DNA of 64,000 bases from Rhizobium sp. LC145 (GTDB taxonomy: Bacteria; Pseudomonadota; Alphaproteobacteria; Rhizobiales; Rhizobiaceae). The position numbers and the translations under genes were made by a program. The stretch's first letter is position 1, and every line of letters begins with the position of its first letter. The notes below the pieces were generated by a model that saw nothing but the letters and a program-made list of their open reading frames with translations, did not search any database and was not told where the DNA came from. Below are positions 39,853-48,229 of the stretch, piece by piece. Where the stretch lies: the NCBI RefSeq assembly GCF_001005825.1, contig NZ_LBHV01000005.1, forward strand, positions 1 through 64,000, written 5' to 3'.

Positions 39853-40364
39853 GCACCGAAACGAAACCCTTCGCCTGGTACTGGTACGATGCCACCGGCT
39901 GCCTTTTCATCACTGGCGACGATCGCAAGCCGGACGTGCCGGCCGGCGCCAAGCCGCTCTATACCTCCCCACCACCCGAGGCACATGTGAGCGGTGACGG
40001 CAGTCTCAAGATCGCGCTGGAAATGACCGGCTGCCAAAACGAGGAAAACCTGATCGACATGGCGAACGTCGGCAACTCGCTCATGGAGCGGATCGACAGC
40101 CTCGTTTCCATGCCAGGCCCTTACCACCGATGGTCTCCTGCCGACGATCCGGCAGAGATCGTTTTCGATTTGGTCAACGACCTGGACGAGCTGCGCGAAG
40201 CAAATGCGAAGATGAAGGCTGCTCTTGAGCCTTTCGCCAAGTTCCGTAGCCCAGGCCAAGTCGGCACCTACGAGGATCGCATTCGGCAGCATTTCTCTCC
40301 GGAGAACTTTGCATCTGCCCGTGATGCCCTCGCCACCACGGAGGGCTCGGCCGGTGCAGATTGA
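39849..40364 (+). CDS. Hypothetical phage protein
   Basis: 171 aa from the ATG at 39849. Begins WYWYDATGCLFITGDDRKP, a region seen in phage accessory proteins of unknown role, then helical C-terminal part. It overlaps the next gene (GTG at 40354) by 11 bp. Confidence 0.6.
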   Translation: MSTETKPFAWYWYDATGCLFITGDDRKPDVPAGAKPLYTSPPPEAHVSGDGSLKIALEMTGCQNEENLIDMANVGNSLMERIDSLVSMPGPYHRWSPADDPAEIVFDLVNDLDELREANAKMKAALEPFAKFRSPGQVGTYEDRIRQHFSPENFASARDALATTEGSAGAD

Positions 40365-40623
40365 GATCAAAGGAAAAATCTCCGCCGATCCGCGCGACCG
40401 TGTTCTCGCGATAGAGGCTGTCACGAAAGCCATATGCCAACAAACCGGCCAAGACCCGGCGGAGGGCGTCATGATGCTGCTGACCGCCGCCGCTCATCTG
40501 ACGATGACGTATTCCCGCAAGCCGGCGGAGCAAAACCTGATGACGCTCGCCAGTGCTCTCGGCAATGCCACCGTCGCAGCCGACGACTTTTTCAAGCTCA
40601 AGCCCGTCGAGGTGAAGCGATGA
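40354..40623 (+). CDS. Small helical protein with GTG start
   Basis: 89 aa from GTG at 40354 (GGAGGG about 8-13 nt upstream, inside the previous gene). Helical bundle with MTYSRKPAEQNLMTLASALGNA. No family recognised. Confidence 0.6.
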   Translation: MQIEIKGKISADPRDRVLAIEAVTKAICQQTGQDPAEGVMMLLTAAAHLTMTYSRKPAEQNLMTLASALGNATVAADDFFKLKPVEVKR

Positions 40624-40829
40624 CCGCTAAGCCTTTGCCCTGCCCGTTCTGCGGCGGCGAGCCGACCATCATCCGCAGAACCGGCGCATATGGAGTGAGA
40701 TGCACCTGCGAAGGAAAGCGGTTCCTGCACACCTACGGCAAGACGGAAACGGAAGCGGTAGAAAGCTGGAACGAACGGAGGTCTTCGGACAATCAGCCTG
40801 TGGATAATTACGGGGAAAGCGGGGATTGA
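40620..40829 (+). CDS. Lar-like restriction alleviation protein
   Basis: 69 aa. Starts LPCPFCGGEPTI, ends with a helix TETEAVESWNERR, and has a second cysteine pair (CTCEG). This matches the Lar family. Rac prophage Lar reduces restriction by modulating the host type I system. Placement next to accessory genes fits an anti-restriction role, which I infer. Confidence 0.8.
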   Translation: MTAKPLPCPFCGGEPTIIRRTGAYGVRCTCEGKRFLHTYGKTETEAVESWNERRSSDNQPVDNYGESGD

Positions 40830-41068
40830 TGGCGAAGGAAGCTGTAATCCCGACCGGATGCTGGCCTGCTGTCCTTCGAGACGAGCTTGCGGCTGCCTAT
40901 GCCGGCGAGAAGACGGTTGACGCCTTCATGAGCCGAGTTGGCACGATATGGCCGCGGCCGTTCATCGAAACGGGCACCGGCAAAGGGAAATTCCGAGCTT
41001 GGCGGAAGAGCGATCTGGACAGGGTGATCGATCCCGAAAGCGTCGGAGGAAGCCCGGAGGCGTGGTGA
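40829..41068 (+). CDS. Excisionase-like winged-helix protein
   Basis: 79 aa from the ATG at 40829. WPAVLRDELAAAYAGEKTVDAFMSRV, then WPRPFIETGTGKGKFRAWRKSDLDRV is a MerR/Xis-like winged helix-turn-helix. It is the gene immediately before the integrase, as is usual for Xis. Its TGA overlaps the integrase ATG (TGATG). Confidence 0.7.
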   Translation: MAKEAVIPTGCWPAVLRDELAAAYAGEKTVDAFMSRVGTIWPRPFIETGTGKGKFRAWRKSDLDRVIDPESVGGSPEAW

Positions 41069-42321
41069 TGATCCCTGTCGCCATGCCAAAATACACGTCT
41101 TTCAAGACACTTGCCGACGGCTCGACCGGTTATTACTGGACCTGCCCGGCGCGGTACCGGAAAGCCGGCTGCCCTTTCAGGGCTGCAGCGCTCGGCACCA
41201 ATCTCCCCCAGGCAGAGCTATATGCTGCCGCGAAGGTTTGGAATGATCGGCTCGACGCTTGGCGCGCAGAGCGCAACAGCGCCGCCGCGCCCGACACATC
41301 GCGCTTCGGAACGGTGGAGTGGCTGGTGAACACCTATCTGCGCCACGACAGCTTCCTCGAGCATGTATCCGAATTCAGCCGCCCGGATTACCGCCGCGTA
41401 TTCGATCGCGTCTGCGCAACCGAGATTGACCGGCCAAACGGGATGAAGGGCCGCATCGGAGACGCAAAGGTCAACAACATAGCCGTCACGACCGCCGAGA
41501 AGATCTACAAGAGCTTTCAGACCGACGGCGCCAACCGCACATCGGAGAAGGTGGTCACCTATTGCAAGGCCATGTGGAAGCGGATGAAGCCGCATTATCC
41601 GGAACTCTTCCGCACGGACACGCCGAACCCATGGGAAGGCGTGACGCTCAAGAAGAGAACGAAGAAGACAAAGGGCCACGTCGATCGCGAGACGACATAC
41701 AAGTTTGCGGAAGGCGCGATCAGGCTCGAACGCCCCGAACTGGCAGCGGCCGCCGTGCTGGCCTTCGAGTTCTTCCTACGCCCGTCTAACATAGGCGCGG
41801 GATACGCGGCATGGACCGGTTACAGAGGTGAGAGCGCTCCCGACAAGATCGTATTCACCCACAGGAAGACCGGAGAGCGCGCGGAGCACCCTCTTGAGTA
41901 CGTGGACGAGGATGGAGCGCTGATCGCGCTCTACGCCCAAGCTGAGGCGATTTTGAAGCAAGTGCCCAAATACGGTCTCTCGATCGTATGCCAGAAGAGC
42001 GGAAAGCTTTTCGGGGACGGAACGCGGCTATCGCAGGACGTTCGAGATATTGCCGACAAGCTGACCGAAGAAGGGGCGCTTGAGCCAGGGTTCACCTTGG
42101 ACGCTGCGCGCCACGGCGGATTGACGGAGCTGGAAGAGCAAGGCCTGACGGAAGGTCAAGGCAGGGTGCTGTCGAAGCACAAGACCGCGACCGCCTATCG
42201 CGGATATGCGAAGGAGACCGAAAAGCGCGTCCTGGAGGCCACAAAGCGCCGATTTGGACATTCTGAACAGCCCGAATTGTTCAGCAAAAACAATGGTCAA
42301 AAAACAGAGAAAAACGGCTAA
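41068..42321 (+). CDS. Phage tyrosine integrase
   Basis: 417 aa from the ATG at 41068. N-terminal arm-type domain (about 1-70), core-binding region (about 80-190), catalytic domain from ~215. Visible catalytic-box residues: R238 (FFLRPSN), R348 (LDAARHGG), H371 and a tyrosine at Y377 or Y380 (TATAYRGY). The usual HxxR is read as DAAR, so the first histidine appears replaced. Its end is 50 bp from the truncated tRNA-Cys, placing it at the attachment site. Confidence 0.9.
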   Translation: MIPVAMPKYTSFKTLADGSTGYYWTCPARYRKAGCPFRAAALGTNLPQAELYAAAKVWNDRLDAWRAERNSAAAPDTSRFGTVEWLVNTYLRHDSFLEHVSEFSRPDYRRVFDRVCATEIDRPNGMKGRIGDAKVNNIAVTTAEKIYKSFQTDGANRTSEKVVTYCKAMWKRMKPHYPELFRTDTPNPWEGVTLKKRTKKTKGHVDRETTYKFAEGAIRLERPELAAAAVLAFEFFLRPSNIGAGYAAWTGYRGESAPDKIVFTHRKTGERAEHPLEYVDEDGALIALYAQAEAILKQVPKYGLSIVCQKSGKLFGDGTRLSQDVRDIADKLTEEGALEPGFTLDAARHGGLTELEEQGLTEGQGRVLSKHKTATAYRGYAKETEKRVLEATKRRFGHSEQPELFSKNNGQKTEKNG

Positions 42322-42370
42322 TTTGCAGGCCGAAATTCAGAACGGCCATTGAAAACATTCAAAGATGTTT

Positions 42371-42386
42371 GGATTTGCAGTCCTCT
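42371..42386. other. Prophage attachment core, probable
   Basis: The match to tRNA-Cys ends at the anticodon stem, so the crossover is likely in or just before GGATTTGCAGTCCTCT (plus strand). The other copy cannot be seen. Its exact limits need the left junction. Confidence 0.5.
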
Positions 42387-42410
42387 GCGTCACCACTCCG
42401 CCACGAGGCC
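42371..42410 (-). tRNA. Truncated tRNA-Cys (5' 40 nt), right attachment junction
   Basis: Minus strand from 42410 to 42371 gives the first 40 nt of an alphaproteobacterial tRNA-Cys: acceptor GGCCTCG, D arm, and anticodon stem-loop with CTGCAAA (GCA anticodon). After TCC the sequence no longer follows the tRNA. The 3' half is missing here; it is expected at the left junction outside the window. This marks attR inside the anticodon arm. No other gene is seen in 42322-42517. Confidence 0.82.
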
Positions 42411-42517
42411 GTCCGATGCTGTAAAAAGCGAGTGGTGGCCGGGCATTAGAACGAATCTACAATGTGCGCAATACCCTTCGTCCGGAACCCGATCTTTTTT
42501 GTGAACAGCCGCTCGAA

Positions 42518-43099
42518 TTATGGGAGCTCGAAAGGCGGAAATGGAATGGGAAAATCCCTGCCGTAGTCGAATTCCTCAATAACGTTCTGTAAGCCCCATG
42601 GACCAGGGGTACTCGCATCAAATCGGCGAAGCGTTCTGGTAAAGCGGCCGTCTTCCTTGCCTATCCATATCTCCGTGTATGCCGATTTTTTGCCGCGCCT
42701 CCAATGTCCTCGGAAATGTTTCGACGGGATGCGGTAGACGACCTCGTCTTCCAACTGTCGGCAATCCCAAATGACAGGGCCGGCAGCGGTCATGGTCGTA
42801 AGGAAAGGACGCGGTGCCTCCCTCCACGGCTTATCAAAGAAGCGAGAATAGATGCGTTCATCCGCGAATTTTTCCAAGCCGATATATGTTTCCACGCCGT
42901 TAGATCTCAGCTCGTAGAACCTTCTTATGTATCTCCCGGAGTTGGCCGTTCGCATATAAGCGCGGTTGACCTCTTCGCAGGCCGGATTTTCACCAACTTG
43001 ACGGGAATCTGCGCCATGTGTGCGCGGATCATCGAAATTCGCAAAGACAGGAGCGGGCTGCAGAAGAGCAAGAACAAGCGGAAAAATCAGCTTTCTCAT
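42518..43099 (-). CDS. Hypothetical exported protein
   Basis: 193 aa with signal peptide (MRKLIFPLVLALL, cleavage near VFA-NF, residue 20). Two cysteines in the mature part (ACEEVN and WDCRQ) may pair. Contains FDKPWREAPRPFLTTMTAAGP and DFPIPFPPFELP. No recognised family. It is the first chromosomal gene right of the junction. Confidence 0.7.
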   Translation of the reverse strand: MRKLIFPLVLALLQPAPVFANFDDPRTHGADSRQVGENPACEEVNRAYMRTANSGRYIRRFYELRSNGVETYIGLEKFADERIYSRFFDKPWREAPRPFLTTMTAAGPVIWDCRQLEDEVVYRIPSKHFRGHWRRGKKSAYTEIWIGKEDGRFTRTLRRFDASTPGPWGLQNVIEEFDYGRDFPIPFPPFELP

Positions 43100-43298
43100 G
43101 TGGCTTCCGGGAATCAGGCGGGATCACAACCTATCCGATAGCACATCCATATCCCTGCGCTAGTTGCATTCTGCAGCGCTGGAATATTTCCCTTTGACGA
43201 GACGCAGCGATCCTTTCCTGCCCGCCTCAGAAAAATATCCCCGCGCCATCGGAACCAAACGCTCTGCTGGATGTTCTCGACGCCGACAGGGTAGCGAT

Positions 43299-43556
43299 AT
43301 GAACATCATCCAAGACAATCATGAAATCCGCTGGAGCCGGCCGGTTCGCGTGCAGGTCGGCTATGGATTTCCGGAAAAAGTGCATGGGCCGAGGGAGGCG
43401 CTCGACTACCTGACCCATCGATGGCCGGTACGCGAAGGCACCTATTATCTCAAGGCATTGAAGGAATGCGCCGCCTCGCTGCAGAGGCGGATGCCCCTGG
43501 AACGGGTGCGGCGGACCTTTGTCCTGGCAAGCATAGAGGCCAGGATGCTGGGGTAA
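43299..43556 (+). CDS. DUF982 family protein
   Basis: 85 aa from the ATG at 43299. Pattern VQVGYGFPEKVHGPREALDYLTHRWPVREGTYYLKALKEC is typical of DUF982. Two more copies are inside the prophage (26257 and 26700). Function unknown. Confidence 0.8.
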   Translation: MNIIQDNHEIRWSRPVRVQVGYGFPEKVHGPREALDYLTHRWPVREGTYYLKALKECAASLQRRMPLERVRRTFVLASIEARMLG

Positions 43557-43582
43557 GATCAAGAAGCGGCCCTCTTGCGCCG

Positions 43583-43897
43583 CTACTCCCGACCAACCCG
43601 CGTGAGTGCAGGCGGCTCAGCGGGCCAGTAGATGTCGGACCGGAAATCGGCGGGAATGCGCGACAGCCTAGAAATCGCCTCGGCAACATAGCGGATCTGC
43701 ATGACGACATATTGCACGTCACGCGGCACCGGCAGGCCCGTCGCGGTCTCGCGATTGCGCCATTTCTGGTATCCGGTCGCGCCTATCCGACGCTCGGCTT
43801 CCCTCAGCACGTCTTGCAGGCCCGGCAGGGAGCCGTTCTCTCTTTCGGCAGGCGCCGTATCCTCGGCCAACCCACCCTGAATCACTGTGAACTTCAT
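43583..43897 (-). CDS. Hypothetical rhizobial protein
   Basis: 104 aa from the ATG at 43897. Starts KFTVIQGGLAE and contains RRIGATGYQKWRNRETATGLPVPRDVQYVVMQIRYVAEAIS. No family recognised. An upstream extension lacks support. Confidence 0.6.
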   Translation of the reverse strand: MKFTVIQGGLAEDTAPAERENGSLPGLQDVLREAERRIGATGYQKWRNRETATGLPVPRDVQYVVMQIRYVAEAISRLSRIPADFRSDIYWPAEPPALTRVGRE

Positions 43898-44069
43898 ATC
43901 CGCCCTCATTACCGGGGGAAATGTAGTGATTCTCGGCCGGCCCTGCCAGCGCTGTACGGCCGGAAGGCCGTGCCCATTTTGAAATTGTGGCGGAACTGTG
44001 TTACCTTGGTTGCGTTGTAGGCGAGAGGAGTCGCCACTCAACGTTTCATGAGGTCAAGAGGAGACCGTC

Positions 44070-44177
44070 ATGCAGCATTACTTGGATTTTCTGACCGCGC
44101 TCAATCCGTTCGTGCTCGCCATATTGCTGGTGGTGCTGGCTTGTGGCGTCTATGACCATTGGATGCAGCCCAAGTAG
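44070..44177 (+). CDS. 35-residue single-helix membrane protein
   Basis: ATG at 44070 with AGGAG 6-7 nt upstream, TAG at 44175. The product is mostly one hydrophobic helix (LNPFVLAILLVVLACGVYD) with a basic end. The RBS is excellent. No gene is seen in 44178-44372. Confidence 0.6.
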   Translation: MQHYLDFLTALNPFVLAILLVVLACGVYDHWMQPK

Positions 44178-44372
44178 CCGAAAGGTCGAGCTGCATCGAT
44201 TGAGAAGACAGCCTACCTTCCGGTGGGGCCATTTTCCTTTGCTCATCCGCTGAATGCTGTTAAGCATCCCTTCCGCGCCGCACCTTGCGAGGCAAGAAGA
44301 GTGGCCGGTCTCGAATCAGCATGCGGGCATGGAAACCATCCTGAGTTTCACCAGCCCCGCGACGGCAAAATA

Positions 44373-45029
44373 ATGCGGAGCGAGCCTTTGAATAATGCCT
44401 TTCACTTCCAGGACACCTCTTCTTCGCTGAGCGGCACGCTTCGGCGGCTGATCGACGGGATCAGGGGACAATCGGTTACCTTGAGAGATTTGATGGAGGC
44501 GGTCGGCGAACAGGGGCTGCTGCTCGTCTGCGCCATCGCCTCCCTGCCCTTTCTCATCCCCGTTTCGATCCCCGGCGTCAGCACGGTTTTCGGCGCCGCT
44601 ATCATCCTGATCAGCGTGGCGATCACCCTGAACCGCCTGCCCTGGCTTCCGACCCGGATTCTCGACAGGAAGCTCGACACGAACAAGCTCGTGCCGGCGC
44701 TGGAAAAAGGCCTCGGCATCGTTTCGCGGCTCGACCGTTTTCTGAAGCCGCGCCTTTCGGCATTGACGGCCGGTGGCGTTACGAACCGCATCAACGGATT
44801 GGCGATCGCCGCGGCCGGCGTGCTCCTGATGTTTCCGCTCGGACTGGTGCCTTTTTCCAATACCCTTCCGGGAATAGCTATCCTGCTTCTATCGACCGGC
44901 ATGATCCAGCGCGATGGGCTGATCGTGCTGGGCGGCTATGTCTTCATCGCCATTACGGTGATCTATTTCGCGGTGCTCGGCTACATGGCCTACAGCGCCG
45001 GCCAGGGGCTCATGGGCCTGATGGGCTGA
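44373..45029 (+). CDS. exoD: ExoD-family exopolysaccharide synthesis protein
   Basis: 218 aa from the ATG at 44373. Pattern: LSGTLRRLIDGIRGQSVTLRDLMEAVGEQG, then several hydrophobic segments (about 45-62, 68-80, 130-155, 175-205). This matches ExoD-family proteins, which in Sinorhizobium affect exopolysaccharide production. An inner-membrane protein. RBS is weak, so the start is moderately sure. Confidence 0.8.
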   Translation: MRSEPLNNAFHFQDTSSSLSGTLRRLIDGIRGQSVTLRDLMEAVGEQGLLLVCAIASLPFLIPVSIPGVSTVFGAAIILISVAITLNRLPWLPTRILDRKLDTNKLVPALEKGLGIVSRLDRFLKPRLSALTAGGVTNRINGLAIAAAGVLLMFPLGLVPFSNTLPGIAILLLSTGMIQRDGLIVLGGYVFIAITVIYFAVLGYMAYSAGQGLMGLMG

Positions 45030-45061
45030 GCCGGCCACCCTCTCCGGCCACCTGTGCGCCG

Positions 45062-45343
45062 TCAGTTCTTTCTCTGACGGCGCCTTGCCCACCAGAGCCC
45101 GACGCGGCGGCGCATCCGGCGAACCATGGGCAGATCATGCGAGAGTATGATGAAGCCGAGCGGCAGCATCCAGAATCCCAGCACCGGCAGAAAACCCAGC
45201 GCCCCTCCGAAAATCAGCAGGAGACCGGTACCGATCCGGCCGGCGCGTGAACGGGGAAGTGGAATCCGCCAGGTTCCGAAAGCCAGTTCGCGCGTTTTCG
45301 GGTCCACGCCGAATCTGCGGGCATTCTGGTCATTTGCGGCCAA
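45062..45343 (-). CDS. Small conserved membrane protein, PGPGW-like
   Basis: 93 aa from a TTG at 45343 with AGGA upstream; no in-frame ATG is nearby. One or two hydrophobic helices (about 36-66), the segment GFLPVLGFWMLPLGFIILS, then a basic tail. Pattern like PGPGW-type transmembrane proteins. Function unknown. The gap 45344-45500 has no gene seen. Confidence 0.65.
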   Translation of the reverse strand: MAANDQNARRFGVDPKTRELAFGTWRIPLPRSRAGRIGTGLLLIFGGALGFLPVLGFWMLPLGFIILSHDLPMVRRMRRRVGLWWARRRQRKN

Positions 45344-45500
45344 CAGTTATCCTTTCGGGTGTCTGGTCATCATGTCTGCCGTGGAGATGGGGCTCAAAAG
45401 TGGATAAAACAAGCGACGGCATTTTTTTTGCAAAAACCGCTTGGCAAAACCCAAAAGCATAAGTATTACCCCCCGCACACGCCGCGGCAGACGCGGATGG

Positions 45501-45575
45501 TCCCTGGTAGCTCAGCGGTAGAGCACTCGACTGTTAATCGATAGGTCGTCGGTTCGAATCCGACCCGGGGAGCCA
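45501..45575 (+). tRNA. tRNA-Asn (GTT)
   Basis: Acceptor TCCCTGG pairs with CCGGGGA, D arm AGCTCAGCGGTAGAGCA, anticodon loop CTGTTAA (GTT), T arm with GGTTCGAATCC, then discriminator G and CCA. All arms fold as in canonical tRNAs. Confidence 0.97.
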
Positions 45576-45607
45576 GTTTTTCCAGCCAGATAGCTGATAT
45601 TGTTGCA

Positions 45608-45642
45608 GGAGTTGGATCACCGATCCAGCTCCTTAATTTTTT
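45608..45642 (+). terminator. Terminator downstream of tRNA-Asn
   Basis: GGAGTTGGATC, loop ACC, GATCCAGCTCC (one G-T pair), then TTAATTTTTT. It ends the tRNA transcript. Confidence 0.85.
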
Positions 45643-45756
45643 CCGCCTGCACTTCGGATATTGGCGCAAAAAGAAACCCCGCCAGCAGATGACGGGGTTT
45701 TCCTTACGCAGTCCCAGGACAGCTCGCCGCAGACAGTTGCCCACAGCGTGTTAGCG

Positions 45757-47592
45757 TCATGCTCCAAGCGGCTCGGTCGCCTGGATGAGCCATTCGCGAA
45801 CGGCCTCGTTCTCGATCAGCGGCAACAGCTTTTCGCGCGTCTGGGCGTGATAGTCATCGAACCAGGAAAGCTCCTCGTCGGTCAGCAGTTCCGGCAGCAC
45901 GAGGCGCCGGTCGATCGGGCACCAGGTCAGCGTCTCGAAGGAGCGCATCGGCTGGTCGCCGCCCTCGATCTCCTCCGTTTCACGTACATAGACGAGGTTT
46001 TCGATCCGGATGCCGTAGGCGCCCGGACGATAATAGCCCGGCTCGTTGGAAAGAATCATGCCGGGCAGCAGTTCCTGCGTGGAAAGCCGCGAAATGCGCT
46101 GCGGCCCCTCGTGGACGGAAAGATAGGAGCCCACCCCGTGGCCGGTTCCGTGTGCAAAATCGCCACCCGCCTTCCAGAGCGCGATGCGGGCAAGCGGATC
46201 GAGATCGCAGCCTCGCGTACCCTTCGGGAAGCGTGCCGTGCTTATGGCGATCATGCCCTTCAGAACCAGGGTGAAGAAGCGTTTGCGCTCGGGCGGCACC
46301 GCGCCGATCGCCACGGTGCGCGTGATGTCGGTGGTGCCGTTGATATATTGGGCGCCCGAATCGATGAGGAAAAGCTCGCCGGCATTGATCAGCCGGTCCG
46401 TCTCCGTCGTTACCCGATAATGCATGATGGCGGCATGCTCGCCGGCGCCGGAAATCGTATCGAAGGAAATGTCGCGCAGCGGGTTCTGCATGCTCTGACC
46501 GACGCGCACGCGCGTGGCCTCCAGCGCCTTCACCGCCTGGATTTCCGTCACCTTTCCGGGCTGCTGCTGGTCGAGCCAGCAGAGGAATTCGACCATGGCG
46601 GCACCATCCTGCAGATGCGCCTGGCTCGATCCCTCGAGCTCCGTCTTGTTCTTGCAGGCTCGCGCCAGCTTGGCGGGATCGCTCGTCTCAATGACTTCGC
46701 CGCCGGCCGATTTGATTGCCGTGATCAGCGCAAACGGTGCGAGATCGGGATCGACCATTATCCGACCGCCATCCGCCGCGACGCGAGAAAGCCGCGCGGC
46801 AAACTCCTCCGGCTGGCGCTGCACCGCGAGCTGAGCCAGATAGGCGGCGCTCTCGATGCCCGTTTTCAGCTGGTCGAGGAAGATTTCCGGCTTGCCTTCC
46901 GCCGGAATGATGGCGCGCGACAAGGGGTGAGGCGTGTGCGGCACGTCATCGCCACGGATATTGAATATCCAAGCCACAGACGAGGGATCGGTGATCAGAA
47001 CGGCCGAAGCCTCCTTCTCCCTCACCAGCGAGACGATTTCGGCGATCTTGTCCTTGGCGAGCTTGCCCGCATGCTCTTCCTTCTGGATAGCGACCGGGCC
47101 AAGCGGTTCGGCCGGACGATCGCTCCAGAGCTGGTCGACCGGATTGGCGGGAAGGAGGACGAGCGAGCCGCCGATCCCGACCAGCGCCTTTTCCAGCTTG
47201 CGCACCTCGGCCGGCGAATGCAGCCAGGGATCGATACCGAGCCGGAAACCCTTCGCGGCGTTCTTCGGCAGCCAGATATGCGGTGGCTCGTTGACGAGGT
47301 CGCCGCCGGTGAAGACCGTTCCGTCCACCTGCTCGGCAAGCTGGGTCACGTAACGTCCATCGACGAAGACGATCGCCTGGCTATGGGTGATCAGCGCCAC
47401 GCCGGCCGAACCTGTAAAGCCGGTGAGCCACGAGAGCCGCTCGGCCGAGGCCGGTACGTATTCGCCCTGATATTCGTCGGCGCGCGGCACGAGGAAACCA
47501 TCGATGCCGAGATCGGCAAACCGCCCACGCAAAGCCGTGACCCGTTCGCGGCCGAATTGCGGGGAGGATTTCGTTTCGAAAGACTGGAACAT
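45757..47592 (-). CDS. pepP: Xaa-Pro aminopeptidase (M24B)
   Basis: 611 aa. N-terminal creatinase-like domains (about 1-320), then a catalytic pita-bread domain. Metal-ligand motifs: LIDSGAQY and TDITRT, GTGHGVG, SNEPGYY and RIENL. It removes N-terminal residues before proline in the cytosol. Long form with three domains, usual for this subfamily. The symbol is given by function; a more exact paralogue name cannot be decided. Confidence 0.93.
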   Translation of the reverse strand: MFQSFETKSSPQFGRERVTALRGRFADLGIDGFLVPRADEYQGEYVPASAERLSWLTGFTGSAGVALITHSQAIVFVDGRYVTQLAEQVDGTVFTGGDLVNEPPHIWLPKNAAKGFRLGIDPWLHSPAEVRKLEKALVGIGGSLVLLPANPVDQLWSDRPAEPLGPVAIQKEEHAGKLAKDKIAEIVSLVREKEASAVLITDPSSVAWIFNIRGDDVPHTPHPLSRAIIPAEGKPEIFLDQLKTGIESAAYLAQLAVQRQPEEFAARLSRVAADGGRIMVDPDLAPFALITAIKSAGGEVIETSDPAKLARACKNKTELEGSSQAHLQDGAAMVEFLCWLDQQQPGKVTEIQAVKALEATRVRVGQSMQNPLRDISFDTISGAGEHAAIMHYRVTTETDRLINAGELFLIDSGAQYINGTTDITRTVAIGAVPPERKRFFTLVLKGMIAISTARFPKGTRGCDLDPLARIALWKAGGDFAHGTGHGVGSYLSVHEGPQRISRLSTQELLPGMILSNEPGYYRPGAYGIRIENLVYVRETEEIEGGDQPMRSFETLTWCPIDRRLVLPELLTDEELSWFDDYHAQTREKLLPLIENEAVREWLIQATEPLGA

Positions 47593-47850
47593 GGCTTTAT
47601 CCGAAAAGAGATGACGATTCCGCAGGAGGGATGATCCTCACGTTAGCCTATTTCCCGGCCCGGAGGCCAGCCGCCTGAAATGCCGCCGGTTTGTGCAAGT
47701 GCTAACAACAGGTGATGCGTTGATCGGCAGCCTATGCGCTGAATGCATAACACCTTTGATATCAGCCCCCTCACTGAGCGCCTCGGAAACTCATATATTC
47801 ACATCATCGAACGGGCGCCGAACAAGGCCCGTCATCAAAGGAACAACCCG

Positions 47851-48024
47851 ATGGCCAACTCTTTCTTCCGCAATGCCTTCCAGCGCGTTGTCGAGGCACG
47901 TGAACGTCAGGCCAGCCGCTACGTCAACGGCGCTCTTCTCAGCCTCGACGACGAGACGTTGAAGGGCCTCGGCACCAGCCGTGAAGAACTGCGCCGCAAG
48001 GGCGTATCCAGCTACGTGTTCTGA
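47851..48024 (+). CDS. DUF1127-like small protein
   Basis: 57 aa from the ATG at 47851, RBS AAAGGA. Pattern ARERQASRYVNGALLSLDDETLKGLG..REELRRKG resembles DUF1127, small Arg-rich alphaproteobacterial proteins some of which affect RNA turnover and phosphate or stress responses. Upstream stretch 47593-47850 holds no other gene. Confidence 0.75.
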   Translation: MANSFFRNAFQRVVEARERQASRYVNGALLSLDDETLKGLGTSREELRRKGVSSYVF

Positions 48025-48139
48025 TCTCCTCCCCGGAAAGAAGCTCTCCTCCCAACCTCTTTCCGACGTCAGAATACGAGAGCCCGCTTGAGCGTCTCCT
48101 CCCTGGCTCGCGGGCACCGATCAGTCCAGAACTGGTCGC

Positions 48140-48169
48140 AAGGCGGTACCTTCGGGTGCCGCCTTTTTT
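48140..48169 (+). terminator. Rho-independent terminator
   Basis: AGGCGGTACC, loop TTCG, GGTGCCGCCT then TTTTTC. Downstream of the DUF1127-like gene. Confidence 0.88.
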
Positions 48170-48229
48170 CTTCTCGGAAGTCCATCGATATGCATCGTTC
48201 GCAATGCTGCATTGCGAAACGGTATCCGA

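Noticed and set aside
45466..45744. 92-aa minus-strand ORF
   Set aside because: It crosses tRNA-Asn and its terminator; the RVGFEPTTYRLTVECST-type text is the known translation artefact of tRNA genes.
45661..47634. 657-aa plus-strand ORF
   Set aside because: Antisense shadow of the aminopeptidase gene, which has full family motifs.
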